Positions 16,275 to 24,474 of a DNA stretch of 64,000 nucleotides are shown here, piece after piece (the stretch's first letter is position 1; each line of letters opens with the position of its first letter). Under the pieces are notes generated by a model. The model was not told the DNA's origin. It did not search any database and saw only the letters and a program-made list of their open reading frames with translations. Source of the stretch: Bradyrhizobium sp. CCGB01 (GTDB lineage: Bacteria; Pseudomonadota; Alphaproteobacteria; Rhizobiales; Xanthobacteraceae); NCBI RefSeq assembly GCF_024199795.1, contig NZ_JANADK010000001.1, positions 7,316,001-7,380,000 on the forward strand, given 5' to 3'. Made by a program: the position numbers and the translations under genes.

Positions 16275-17752
16275 TGGATATGATTGCAAACCGGGCCGTG
16301 CTCGAAGTCCGCGGCCTGACCAAGCGTTTCGGCGGATTGACGGCGGTGAAGAACCTCGGCTTCGAGGTCAACGGCGGCGAGATTTTCGGCCTCATCGGGC
16401 CGAACGGCTCGGGCAAGTCGACCGCGATGAAGAGCGTGATGGGGATCGAACGCCCGACATCAGGCGAAGTCATCTTCGAGGGCGACAACGTCGCCGGCCT
16501 GCCCGCGCACAAGATCGCGCGCAAGGGCTTTGGCATGGTGTTCCAGCACTCGCGGCCGCTGAACCGGCAGACCGTGCTGGAAAACATCCTGGTGGCACTG
16601 CTGCCGGACAGCCTGTTCATGCTGTTCCCGGACAAGGCGCTGGTCGAGCGCGCCAAGTGGATTGCTGACCGCGTCGGGCTCGGCAACGTCATGAACCGCC
16701 GCCCGCCGACGCTGCCCTTCGCCGATCTGCGCCGGCTCGAGCTTGCGAAAGCAATCGCGCGTGACCCGAAAGTCGTGCTGGTGGACGAGCCCTTCGCCGG
16801 GCTGACGCGGGCGGAAGTCGACGTCTTCTCCGATCTGATCCGCAGCTTTCGCGACGAGGGCCGCGCCGTGATGCTGGTCGACCACAACGTCAAGAGCGTC
16901 GCCGCGCTCGTCGACCGCGTGCTCGCGATGTATCTCGGCGAGGAGATCGTCACCGGCAAGGCCGAGGACGTCATGAAGAACGAGACCGTGCGCCGGGTCT
17001 ATCTCGGCGGCGCCATCGGGACCCATGCGCGGCCCGAGACCAGCTTCAAGGACAAGGTGCCGCTGCTCCAGGTCGAGAATGTCAGCGTGTTCTACGGCAA
17101 GGCGCAGGCGCTGGAGAACGTCTCGATCCACGTTCACGAGGGCGAGTTCGTCTCGGTCGTCGGCCTCAACGGCGCCGGCAAGACCACGCTGTTCAACACC
17201 ATCTCGGGCTTCCTGCCCTACAGCGGCGAGATCGTGCGCGGCGGCGAGAAGCTGCGCGGCACCAGCCCGGCGAAGATCGCCCGCAGCGGCCTCGTGCAAT
17301 GCCCGGAATCGCGCGAGCTGTTCGGCGAGATGAGCGTGCGCGAAAACCTCGATCTCGGCGGGCAGCATCTCGCCGACGACAAGCGCGCCGCGCAGCTCGC
17401 CTGGCTGTTCGAGCTGTTCCCGATCCTCAAGGAACGTCAGGGCCAGATGGCGCAGACGCTCTCCGGCGGCGAGCAGCAGATGCTGGCAATCGGTCGCGCC
17501 TTGATGATGCAGCCGCAGATCCTGATCCTCGACGAGCCGACGCTGGGCCTTGCCCCCGTCATCCTCGAGCAATTGTCCAAGGCGCTGGAGAAGCTGCGGC
17601 AGACCACGGCGATCACGGTGCTGCTCGGCGAGCAGAACGTCACCTTCGCGCTGCCCCATGCCGACCGCGTCTATGTGCTCGAGCACGCGCGGATCGTCTG
17701 GGAGGGCGATCCCGGCCGCTTCGCCGCGGAAGCCGGCGCTGATTTCCTTTAG
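16274..17752 (+). CDS. Fused LivG-LivF-type ABC ATPase
   Basis: One chain of 492 residues carries both nucleotide-binding domains that are usually two proteins. Domain 1 (about 1-245, LivG-like) has Walker A GPNGSGKST near residue 42, Q-loop VFQHSRPL and Walker B VVLVDEPFAG, but the signature motif is degenerate: PFADLRRLELAKA where LSYGQQRRLEIA is normal. Domain 2 (about 255-492, LivF-like) has Walker A GLNGAGKTT, intact LSGGEQQMLAIGRAL and Walker B ILILDEPTLG. This asymmetry predicts one weakened ATP site. The gene begins at ATG 16274 (TGATG overlap with the permease stop); a GTG at 16271 is an alternative with a better spaced GAGG. It powers the LivH/LivM-type channel. Confidence 0.9.
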   Translation: MDMIANRAVLEVRGLTKRFGGLTAVKNLGFEVNGGEIFGLIGPNGSGKSTAMKSVMGIERPTSGEVIFEGDNVAGLPAHKIARKGFGMVFQHSRPLNRQTVLENILVALLPDSLFMLFPDKALVERAKWIADRVGLGNVMNRRPPTLPFADLRRLELAKAIARDPKVVLVDEPFAGLTRAEVDVFSDLIRSFRDEGRAVMLVDHNVKSVAALVDRVLAMYLGEEIVTGKAEDVMKNETVRRVYLGGAIGTHARPETSFKDKVPLLQVENVSVFYGKAQALENVSIHVHEGEFVSVVGLNGAGKTTLFNTISGFLPYSGEIVRGGEKLRGTSPAKIARSGLVQCPESRELFGEMSVRENLDLGGQHLADDKRAAQLAWLFELFPILKERQGQMAQTLSGGEQQMLAIGRALMMQPQILILDEPTLGLAPVILEQLSKALEKLRQTTAITVLLGEQNVTFALPHADRVYVLEHARIVWEGDPGRFAAEAGADFL

Positions 17753-17792
17753 TCCGTCAACATCAACAAAAAGCATAGAAAGGGAAATGACC

Positions 17793-19031
17793 ATGAAACG
17801 ATCGACGCTTCTTAGCAGCAGCCTCCTGACCTCCGCGCTGGCCCTGTGCCTCGCCGCGCCCGCCTACGCGCAGTCGAACGATCCGATCAAGATCGGCGTC
17901 ATCGCCGAGGTGCAATCGATTGCCGGTGCTGCGACCCCCGGCGGTGCGCAGATCGCCGCCGACGAGATCAACGCCAAGGGCGGCATTCTCGGCCGCAAGA
18001 TCGAGATCGTCACCTACGACAACAAGAGCTCCTCGGCCGACTCGGTGCGCGCGTTCCAGCGCGCGGTGAGCGAGGACAAGGTCTCCGCCGTGATCGCGAG
18101 CTACATCTCCGAGGTCGTGCTGGCGCTCGAGCCCTGGGCGGCGCGGCTGAAGATGCCGCTGATCACGCCCGGCGCCGCCTCGAACGAGATCACCAAGGCG
18201 ATCCACAACGACTACGAGAAGAACAAGTACACTTTCCACGGCTACCTGACCTCGGCCGCGCAGGCGCAGCTCGTCTGTGACGCCGCCAAGGATCTCCTGG
18301 TCGACAAGCTCAAGTTCAAGACCGTCGCGATCATGAGCGAGGACGCCGCCTGGACCAAGCCGCTCGACGTCGGCTACGAAGCCTGCCTGCCCAAGGCCGG
18401 CCTCAAGGTCGTCGAGCATGTCCGCTTCTCGCCTGACACCACCGACTTCACGCCGATCTTCAACAACATCGAGAGCAAGAAGCCTGACGTGATCGTCACC
18501 GGCATCTCCCATGTCGGCGTGCAGCCGACGGTTCAGTGGAAGAACCAGCAGGTGCCGATCCCGATGTTCGGCATCAGCGCGCAGGCGCTGAGCCCGACCT
18601 TCTGGAAGGACACCAACGGGGCCGCCGACGGCGTGCCATCGCTGGCAGTGGCGACGCCCGACGTCGCGGTGACCTCGAAGACAAAGCCGTTCGCAGCCGC
18701 CTTCAAGGCCAAGTTCGGCACGCCGCCGGCCTATACCGGCTACACCGCCTATGACGAGGTCTACTTCATCACCGAGGCCATCAAGCGCGCCGGCTCGACC
18801 GATCCCGACAAGATGGTCACCGAGCTCGAAAAGACCGACTACGAAGGCACGATTGGCCGTATCCAGTTCTACGGCAAGGACGACGAGTTCACCCATGGCA
18901 TCAAGTCCGGCCCCACGACGGTGTCCGGCCTGGTCTTCCAGTGGCAGGACTCCAAGCAGGTCGTGGTCTGGCCCGAGAAGATCGCCGAGGGCAAGATGAA
19001 GTTTCCGAGCTTCGTGAAGCTGTCGCAGTAA
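17793..19031 (+). CDS. Branched-chain-amino-acid-type ABC binding protein 2 (paralogue of first)
   Basis: This 412-residue LivK-type receptor has a signal peptide ending AYAQS. It is a near copy of the first gene of the operon: blocks such as FHGYLTSAA, MSEDAAWTKPLDVGYE, FSPDTTDFTPIFN and ISHVGVQPTVQWKNQQVPIP are shared. Differences gather around residues 270-310 (the SQATNETFGKDTN region in copy 1, AQALSPTFWKDTN in copy 2), a part that can line the ligand cleft, so the copies may bind different ligands. ATG 17793 is chosen because AAAGGGA sits eight bases upstream; an ATG two codons earlier is too close to it. It is last in the operon and followed by a strong terminator. Confidence 0.9.
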   Translation: MKRSTLLSSSLLTSALALCLAAPAYAQSNDPIKIGVIAEVQSIAGAATPGGAQIAADEINAKGGILGRKIEIVTYDNKSSSADSVRAFQRAVSEDKVSAVIASYISEVVLALEPWAARLKMPLITPGAASNEITKAIHNDYEKNKYTFHGYLTSAAQAQLVCDAAKDLLVDKLKFKTVAIMSEDAAWTKPLDVGYEACLPKAGLKVVEHVRFSPDTTDFTPIFNNIESKKPDVIVTGISHVGVQPTVQWKNQQVPIPMFGISAQALSPTFWKDTNGAADGVPSLAVATPDVAVTSKTKPFAAAFKAKFGTPPAYTGYTAYDEVYFITEAIKRAGSTDPDKMVTELEKTDYEGTIGRIQFYGKDDEFTHGIKSGPTTVSGLVFQWQDSKQVVVWPEKIAEGKMKFPSFVKLSQ

Positions 19032-19053
19032 CCGGCTCGCAGCGGCTATCTCC

Positions 19054-19090
19054 GCCCATCGCTCGTTCGCGAGCGGTGGGCTTTTTCTTT
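19054..19090 (+). terminator. Rho-independent terminator of the liv-type operon
   Basis: GCCCATCGCTCG and CGAGCGGTGGGC pair along 12 positions (one wobble) around a TTCG tetraloop, followed directly by TTTTTCTTT. It is 23 bases past the stop codon of the second binding protein. Confidence 0.92.
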
Positions 19091-19226
19091 GCCTTTCGCA
19101 GATGCGTTCAGTCCGGCCGCTGCCTCGTATCGACCTTGTGCGATGTTGACTTTCCGCCTCCCCGCTCCCCATACTTCGCAAAAAAATAACAAGACCAATC
19201 AACAAACGGTTTTGAGGGAGGATAGG

Positions 19227-20537
19227 ATGCCGACTTCACGCAGGCAGCTGCTGAAGAACTCGGCGGCTGCCGCCGCTGCACTCAGCCTCGATTGGACACG
19301 GGCCCAGGCGCAAGCCGAGAATTTGCGCATCGGCCTGATCTACGACCTCACCGGCCCGTTCGCCGCCGGCGGCTCGGTCGCCTCCTCGATCGGTGCACAG
19401 ATCGCCATCGATCTCGTCAACGAGAAGGGCGGGATTGGCGGCAAGACCAGGATCGTGCCGGTCGCCGCCGACTCCCAGAGCAAGCCGGATGTCGCGATCA
19501 ACGAGGCCGAGCGCCTGATCAGCCAGGAAAAGATCGACATCATCAATGGCGTCTATGCGAGCTCACACGCCGTGCCGCTCGCCGCCAAGGTCGAGCAGCA
19601 GAAGAAGATCCTCTGGATCACGACCGCGGTCTCGACCGCCGTGTTCAAGGACAAGAACCTGCAATACGTGTTTCGCGCGCAGATCCATTCCGATCAGTAC
19701 GGCCAGGCGTTTGCCGGCTTCCTCGCCGAGCACGCGCAGGGCAAGCTCGGCTTGGATCCCAAGGACGTCAAGGTCGCGCTGATCCACGAAGACGGCCCCT
19801 ATGGCGTCGGCGTTGCCACGGCCGACGAGGCCTATGCCAAGCAGGCCGGCATCCAGGTGGTGCTGCGCGAGGGCTATTCGGCCTCGGCGCCCGATCTCTC
19901 GGTGCTCGTCACAAAAATCAAGCGCGCCAAGGCCGACGTGATCTCGCATGCCGGCTACAACCCCGACATCACCCTGTTCCTGCGCCAGGCCCGCGAGAGC
20001 GGCCTGCGCTTCAAGATGCTGTTCGGCGCGGGCGCGGGCTACAGCCAGCTCGACAAGCTGCGTGCCACCTTCGGCCCCGACATCGACAATTTCTGCAACA
20101 TCGATCCGGTGCCGGCGCAATTGCTTGACCCGGCCAAGCTTGCGCCGGGCATCGGCGACCTGACCAACGCCATGGTCACGCGCTACAAGGCCAAGACCGG
20201 CGCAACCGACGTGCCGCCGCACTGCTCGATGGGCTTCAACCAGACCTGGCTGCTGCTCAACAACGTGCTGCCGGTCGCCAAGGAGAAGTACGGCAGCTTC
20301 GAGCCCGAGGCCGTTCGCAAGGCCGCGCTCGACGTCGATATCCCCGCCGGCGGCACCATCCAGGGCTACGGCGTCAAGTTCTTCCCGCCGGGTACGCCGA
20401 TGTCAGGCCAGAACGAGCGCTCGACCCCGGTGGTGATGCAGAATGCCGGCGAGCACATCTCGGTGGTGTGGCCGACAAACATCCGCACACAGGATCCGGT
20501 ATTCCCGCTGCCGAAGGGATCGACCTACGGGGCGTAG
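19227..20537 (+). CDS. Third ABC binding protein, Tat-exported, LivK superfamily
   Basis: The 436-residue product is a Peripla_BP_6 receptor distinct from the two upstream paralogues. Its signal begins MPTSRRQLLKNSAAAAAALS, a twin-arginine-like motif, and is cut after about residue 30 (RAQAQA). The mature protein starts LRIGLIYDLTGPFAAGGS and contains IAIDLVNEKGGIGGKTRIVP and INGVYASSHAVPLAAKVEQQ, the typical first-lobe pattern. ATG 19227 is preceded by GAGGGAGGATAGG. A terminator separates it from the operon upstream, so it has its own promoter. It may share the upstream channel or serve another transporter; nothing in the sequence decides this. Confidence 0.87.
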   Translation: MPTSRRQLLKNSAAAAAALSLDWTRAQAQAENLRIGLIYDLTGPFAAGGSVASSIGAQIAIDLVNEKGGIGGKTRIVPVAADSQSKPDVAINEAERLISQEKIDIINGVYASSHAVPLAAKVEQQKKILWITTAVSTAVFKDKNLQYVFRAQIHSDQYGQAFAGFLAEHAQGKLGLDPKDVKVALIHEDGPYGVGVATADEAYAKQAGIQVVLREGYSASAPDLSVLVTKIKRAKADVISHAGYNPDITLFLRQARESGLRFKMLFGAGAGYSQLDKLRATFGPDIDNFCNIDPVPAQLLDPAKLAPGIGDLTNAMVTRYKAKTGATDVPPHCSMGFNQTWLLLNNVLPVAKEKYGSFEPEAVRKAALDVDIPAGGTIQGYGVKFFPPGTPMSGQNERSTPVVMQNAGEHISVVWPTNIRTQDPVFPLPKGSTYGA

Positions 20538-20564
20538 TGAAGCACCGCGGCGCGGACAGTGCGC

Positions 20565-20711
20565 TCCCTCGCCCCGCTTGCGGGGAGAGGGTTGGGGTGA
20601 AGGGGAGTCTCCGCGGGGGCGGTGACAGTTAGGCTCGCGGAGAGTCCCCCTCACCCGGAATTCAAGCTGCGCTTGAATTCCGACCTCTCCCCGCAAGCGG
20701 GGCGAGGTGAG
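20565..20711. repeat. Large imperfect palindromic repeat
   Basis: Left arm (about 20565-20615, containing CCCCGCTTGCGGGGAGAGGG) and right arm (about 20636-20711, containing CTCTCCCCGCAAGCGGGGCG) are inverted copies with an insertion around the GAATTC palindrome in the right arm. Related sequences occur near 23350 and 53975 in this window. It lies between convergent genes. Confidence 0.7.
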
Positions 20712-20730
20712 GCTGCGGCTCCGCCGGTGC

Positions 20731-21900
20731 CTACAACACCACCCTTCTTCCCTCCTCCGCCGCCCAATACCCCGCATAGTTCACCTTGATCGTCTCGTAC
20801 GCCAGCGCGAGGTCCGACAGCGGCTGCCGTCCCGTGGCCGCGCATTCCATGAAATCCTGGATCTCCTGGAGATAGCCGCGCGTCCATTCCTCCTCGAGGC
20901 AGACATATTGCCAGCCGGTTTTGCGGTCGACCTTCTCGGTGATGTAGACGCTGGCGAGCTTCTCCTCGGAGGTCTGGTAGCTCATCAGGTGCGTGTTCGG
21001 GGTAATGTTGGCGAACAGCGACCCGCCGCTCGTGTAGGTCTCGATCAGGTTGCGCACGCCGCCCATGATCATGTCGCCGGAGAACACGGTCGCCTTGGTG
21101 CCGTCGGAAAAGGTCGCCGTCAGCGTGCCCCAATCCTCGACGTCGACCGGATTGGCCTTGATGTAGGTCCGCTCTTCGGGCTTCAGGATCGCCGTGACGT
21201 TGCCGACATCGCCGGTGACGCTGGCGACATGAATGCTTTCGCCGCGCGCCCTGGCTTCGACCTGCTTGAGATAAAGCACGGCCGAGAGCGGATGGCAGCC
21301 CATGCGGATCAGCGAGCCGCCGCCGGTCATTGCCCATTGCGCAGCATGGGCGGCGTGCGAGCCGGAATGGCTCTCCTCGCCCTTCATGAACAGGATCTTG
21401 TCCCTGGTCGCCTTGATGATCTCCGCGGTCTTGGTCACGGCCGGTGCATAGATCCAGTCCTCGGCATACATGAAGAGTTTTCCGGTGCGCTCGATCGCCG
21501 TGCGCGTCGCGTCCATCTCCTCCAGCACGCGCTCGTACATCAGCGCCTTCGGCACATGCTTGCCGATCGGCTGCCGGTCACCCTCACGGCCGAAATAGCC
21601 GGCGAACGGTTTTTCGCAGATCACATGCTTGCCGGCCTGCATGGCGGCGATGATCATTTCGGCATGGAGGTTGGGCGGGGTGCAGATGTCGATGACATCG
21701 AGCTCGCGGTCCGCGATCAGCTCGGCAAAGCTGCGATAGACCCGCGGGATGCCGTGATGCCCCGCGAATGCGACGACGCGATCGCCGCGCGCGGCGACCG
21801 CTGCCACCTCGACGTCCACGCCATAGACGCGCCGGAACGCATACATGTGCAGCTCCGACACAAAGCCGCAGCCGACGAGTCCCACCCTGATCCTGCTCAT
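20731..21900 (-). CDS. Gfo/Idh/MocA-family oxidoreductase
   Basis: The 389-residue protein has the N-terminal Rossmann fold (RIRVGLVGCGFVSELHMYAF) and the CEKPFA motif (lysine and proline of the EKP triad) of NAD(P)-dependent sugar or inositol dehydrogenases. The C-terminal alpha/beta domain contains GGGSLIRMGCHPLSAVLYL with the conserved histidine. It should act in the cytoplasm on a polyol, sugar or related hydroxyl substrate. ATG 21900 has only a weak upstream purine stretch. It has no operon partner: the next gene on the strand starts more than 300 bases upstream. The exact substrate is unknown. Confidence 0.87.
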   Translation of the reverse strand: MSRIRVGLVGCGFVSELHMYAFRRVYGVDVEVAAVAARGDRVVAFAGHHGIPRVYRSFAELIADRELDVIDICTPPNLHAEMIIAAMQAGKHVICEKPFAGYFGREGDRQPIGKHVPKALMYERVLEEMDATRTAIERTGKLFMYAEDWIYAPAVTKTAEIIKATRDKILFMKGEESHSGSHAAHAAQWAMTGGGSLIRMGCHPLSAVLYLKQVEARARGESIHVASVTGDVGNVTAILKPEERTYIKANPVDVEDWGTLTATFSDGTKATVFSGDMIMGGVRNLIETYTSGGSLFANITPNTHLMSYQTSEEKLASVYITEKVDRKTGWQYVCLEEEWTRGYLQEIQDFMECAATGRQPLSDLALAYETIKVNYAGYWAAEEGRRVVL

Positions 21901-21943
21901 AGCGCCCCCCTGCTTTGGGCAGCACTATAGCGCGACGGCCGGC

Positions 21944-22255
21944 CTATTCCACCGAGACCCGCACCACACCGGCGCTCATCATGCCCAGCGCGCGGGCGGC
22001 CGGCACCGAGAGATCGACGATGCGGCCGCGAATGAAGGGGCCGCGATCGTTGACACGACATTGAATCGAGCGAGCGCCATAGGACACCCGCAGCACGGTG
22101 CCGAACGGACGCGTGCGGTGGGCACAGGTCAGCTCGCCGCCCTTACCGGCCTTTCCGTAGCCGTAGTATGAGGCAAGCCCGCTTTCGGCTTGCGCGGCAG
22201 AAAATGCAGAAAGCGAAAAAGTGGCCAGACAGAAGAATAGCGTCTGCGTTCGCAC
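21944..22255 (-). CDS. RlpA-like double-psi beta-barrel protein
   Basis: This short secreted protein of about 103 residues consists of a signal peptide (RTQTLFFCLATFSLSAFSAA, cut after AQA) and one DPBB domain: SGLASYYGYGKAGKGGELTCA, HRTRPFGTVLRVSY, and VNDRGPFIRGRIVDLSVPAA. The last motif, with VNDRGPF and the following aspartate, is the active-site region of RlpA, a lytic transglycosylase acting on peptidoglycan without peptide stems. The start is taken as GTG 22255, which has GGGAG eight bases upstream; a GTG at 22324 would add 23 residues ahead of the signal. It lacks the SPOR domain of full-length RlpA. A second RlpA-like gene lies at 44.3-44.8 kb. Confidence 0.8.
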   Translation of the reverse strand: MRTQTLFFCLATFSLSAFSAAQAESGLASYYGYGKAGKGGELTCAHRTRPFGTVLRVSYGARSIQCRVNDRGPFIRGRIVDLSVPAARALGMMSAGVVRVSVE

Positions 22256-22358
22256 GGCACCGCTCCCGGTTCGCCCTGCCCGGCGCTGCAAACGTCGATT
22301 TGTTCCGTTAAGTTCCAGGAACACTGCCGGGCGCGCCCGGCAGTGCCATCACACATTG

Positions 22359-23204
22359 TTACTGTTTGTGGAACACCAGCGTGCGGACCTCGATGCTCTC
22401 GCGGGGCGCCGCATCGGCCGGCGTGGTCGGATCGACGAAGGCGGTGTGCGGCCCAAAGCGGGTGCGGCCGTCGGTTGCGGAATCGTAGCACTTGAGCAGT
22501 AGCGCCTCGTCCGGCGTCATCTCCGGGAAATAGAACCAGCGATGGCTCGGATTGTATTTCACCGAATAGGTCTCGCCGCGACGGTTGGGATAGATCAGGT
22601 CGGAGGCGACGAGGTCGTCGGGCGCGACTGTGGTGCCGTCGGCCATCGCCAGCGGTGAATCCCGCAGCGGTCCGCGGATCGGCCGCCAGAGATTGATCAC
22701 CTGCACGCGGCCTTTCAAAAGCTCGTCGGCCTCGTCGGGCAGATGCTCGCGCACACGGTTGGCGCCCGAGACGGCGGTCTGGTCGACATGGACGCGCGTC
22801 GCAGGCTGGCGCGGCCCGCCGCCGCGGATATCGGCGGCGCCGTCGACGCGCTTGCGTACGGTATGATCGAAGATGACGACGCGATCGGCCTTCAGCGTCG
22901 CGCGCAGGAACGCCTCGACGGCGGGATAGTAGACCGCCAGTATTTCCTCGTCGTTGTAAAAATCCTTCACCTGCGTCGGGTGACGCACCAGCGCAAAGCC
23001 CTCGCGATCGAGCGAGAAATTTTGCGCGATCAGGCGCGCATCGAAGATCGGTACCTGGTGCGGCTCCGGCAACGACGTGCTCCTGGGCTCGCCCGGCGGC
23101 GGATCGAAAGCATAGGTGCGCGGCTTGCCCGAAACCGGCGCGAGATAGTTGAGTTCGGCAGTGACGAAGGGAAGCGATTCGATTTTTGTTTCTTGCAGGC
23201 CCAT
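22359..23204 (-). CDS. CmcJ/NvfI-type oxidoreductase
   Basis: The 281-residue protein resembles the CmcJ/AsaB/GA4-desaturase-like family of putative iron/2-oxoglutarate-type oxidoreductases known from cephamycin and fungal secondary metabolism and common in proteobacteria. Supporting segments are LNYLAPVSGKPRTYAFDPPP near the N-terminus, AVYYPAVEAFLRATLKADRV, VIFDHTVRKR, VHVDQTAVSGANRV (HxD iron-ligand pair), VINLWRPIRGPLRDSPLA and a C-terminal ESIEVRTLVFHKQ. ATG 23204 follows GGGAGACCGGCC; the long upstream open frame is a shadow through a repeat. It is monocistronic. The biological substrate is unknown. Confidence 0.72.
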   Translation of the reverse strand: MGLQETKIESLPFVTAELNYLAPVSGKPRTYAFDPPPGEPRSTSLPEPHQVPIFDARLIAQNFSLDREGFALVRHPTQVKDFYNDEEILAVYYPAVEAFLRATLKADRVVIFDHTVRKRVDGAADIRGGGPRQPATRVHVDQTAVSGANRVREHLPDEADELLKGRVQVINLWRPIRGPLRDSPLAMADGTTVAPDDLVASDLIYPNRRGETYSVKYNPSHRWFYFPEMTPDEALLLKCYDSATDGRTRFGPHTAFVDPTTPADAAPRESIEVRTLVFHKQ

Positions 23205-23347
23205 GGCCGGTCTCCCGATGTGGTCGTCTGAATGATTTTTGACGGGGAACAGCGAGGTGCAAGGGAGGCGCTGCAAATAGCAATGCGGATGTCGCCGCCA
23301 GCCGGCAGTGCAGAAGAAATGTCTCGAGGAATGTAGGTGAGCGCTGG

Positions 23348-23503
23348 TCCCCTTCTCCCCTTGCGGGAGAAGGTGGCGCGTAGCGCCGGATGAGGGGTAT
23401 CTATCCGCGAGTTCAAGATGCCAGAGATGTGATCGCGGAGAGAGACCCCTCACCCGTCTCGCCGCTATCGCGGCGAGCCACCCTCTCCCACAAGGGGAGA
23501 GGG
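23348..23503. repeat. Imperfect palindromic repeat, second copy type
   Basis: CCCCTTCTCCCCTTGCGGGA at the left pairs loosely with CTCTCCCACAAGGGGAGAGG at the right, and GGATGAGGGGT pairs with ACCCCTCACCCG. An inner hairpin (TCTCGCCGCTATCGCGGCGA) is also present. It occupies most of the gap between the CmcJ-like gene and the organosulfur operon. Confidence 0.65.
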
Positions 23504-23535
23504 AAGACGCCGCGTCCGGGACACGAGAGGGTCGC

Positions 23536-24474
23536 TTACAACCCCGCCTTCGCAATCGCATCGGCAAAAGACCGATCCACGATCTCCGCCGCATCCAGCT
23601 TCTGCTTGATCAGGCCCCAGCGGAAATAGAGATCGATCGTGCCCTGCTCGTCCGCGACCACGCCGTCATCGATCGGCGCGATGCGGATTTTTGCGCGCGA
23701 CAGCCAGTTCTGCGGCACGGCGGTCGGGATGTTCATCAGCCGGCCCCAGGTCGCGGCGTAGCTGTCGACGTTGTTCAGCGACCAAGCCCGCGCCGCGGTG
23801 AGGCGGCGGATGAAGTCGGTCAACTCCACGCGCTTGTCGCGGATCGCGTCGGGCCGCGCGACCTGAAAGCTCAGCCCCGGCGTCAGCCCTTCCGAGGTGA
23901 TGACGCGGCGCGACTTGAACAGCACCTCCTCCTGGCTGACATAGGGCTCCCAGGTCGACCAGGCATCGACCGATCCTTGCGTGTAGGCGATCTTGGCATC
24001 GGAGGGCGCGAGGAACACGATCTGCACGTCGCTCGCGCTCCAGCCGTTCTTCTCGAGCGCGGCGAGGATCAGCTGGTGGCCGATCGAGCCACGGCCGGTC
24101 GCGATCTTCTTAGCCTTCAGGTCGGCAAAGCTCTTGATCGGCGAAGTCTCGGGCACGAGGATGGCGAGCCCCTCGCGCGTCTGCCGGATCGCGGCAATCG
24201 CCCTCACCGGTGCGCCGGAAGCGGCGGCGAAGGTGAAGGGCGCATCGCCCACGAGCCCGGTCTCGATCGCGCCGGCGCTCAGCGCCTCCAGCAGCGGTGC
24301 CGCCGCCGGAAACTCCTTCCACTCGATCTTGTAGGGCACATCCTTGAGCACGCCTGCGGCTTCCATCACGGCCTGCGAATTGCCCTTCTGGTCGCCGACA
24401 CGCAACGTGGTTTGCGCCGCCGCCAGCTCGAACGAGCCGAACAGCAGCGCGCCGGCCAGCATGAGGCGGATCAT
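23536..24474 (-). CDS. SsuA-like sulfonate ABC binding protein (operon copy)
   Basis: The 312-residue receptor has a signal peptide (residues 1-20, ending LAAAQ) and the mature start TTLRVGDQKGNSQAVMEAAG of aliphatic-sulfonate binding proteins. The EWKEFPAAAPLLEALSAGAI and GDAPFTFAAASG blocks build the ligand cleft. ATG 24474 overlaps the stop of the flavin monooxygenase gene (ATGA), so the two are translationally coupled. It is the last gene of a six-gene leftward operon. A clear paralogue lies at 30.1-31.1 kb in divergent orientation. The ligand is likely a sulfonate or another organosulfur compound oxidised by the enzymes encoded next to it. Confidence 0.88.
   Translation of the reverse strand: MIRLMLAGALLFGSFELAAAQTTLRVGDQKGNSQAVMEAAGVLKDVPYKIEWKEFPAAAPLLEALSAGAIETGLVGDAPFTFAAASGAPVRAIAAIRQTREGLAILVPETSPIKSFADLKAKKIATGRGSIGHQLILAALEKNGWSASDVQIVFLAPSDAKIAYTQGSVDAWSTWEPYVSQEEVLFKSRRVITSEGLTPGLSFQVARPDAIRDKRVELTDFIRRLTAARAWSLNNVDSYAATWGRLMNIPTAVPQNWLSRAKIRIAPIDDGVVADEQGTIDLYFRWGLIKQKLDAAEIVDRSFADAIAKAGL

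Noticed and set aside
17763..19205. 480-codon minus-strand frame opposite the second binding protein
   Set aside because: Same kind of shadow; it even crosses a strong terminator. The plus strand has a signal peptide and conserved blocks.
20563..20740. Possible CRISPR or tandem array between 20.5 and 20.75 kb
   Set aside because: The copies are two inverted arms, not direct repeats with spacers. No cas gene lies in the window.
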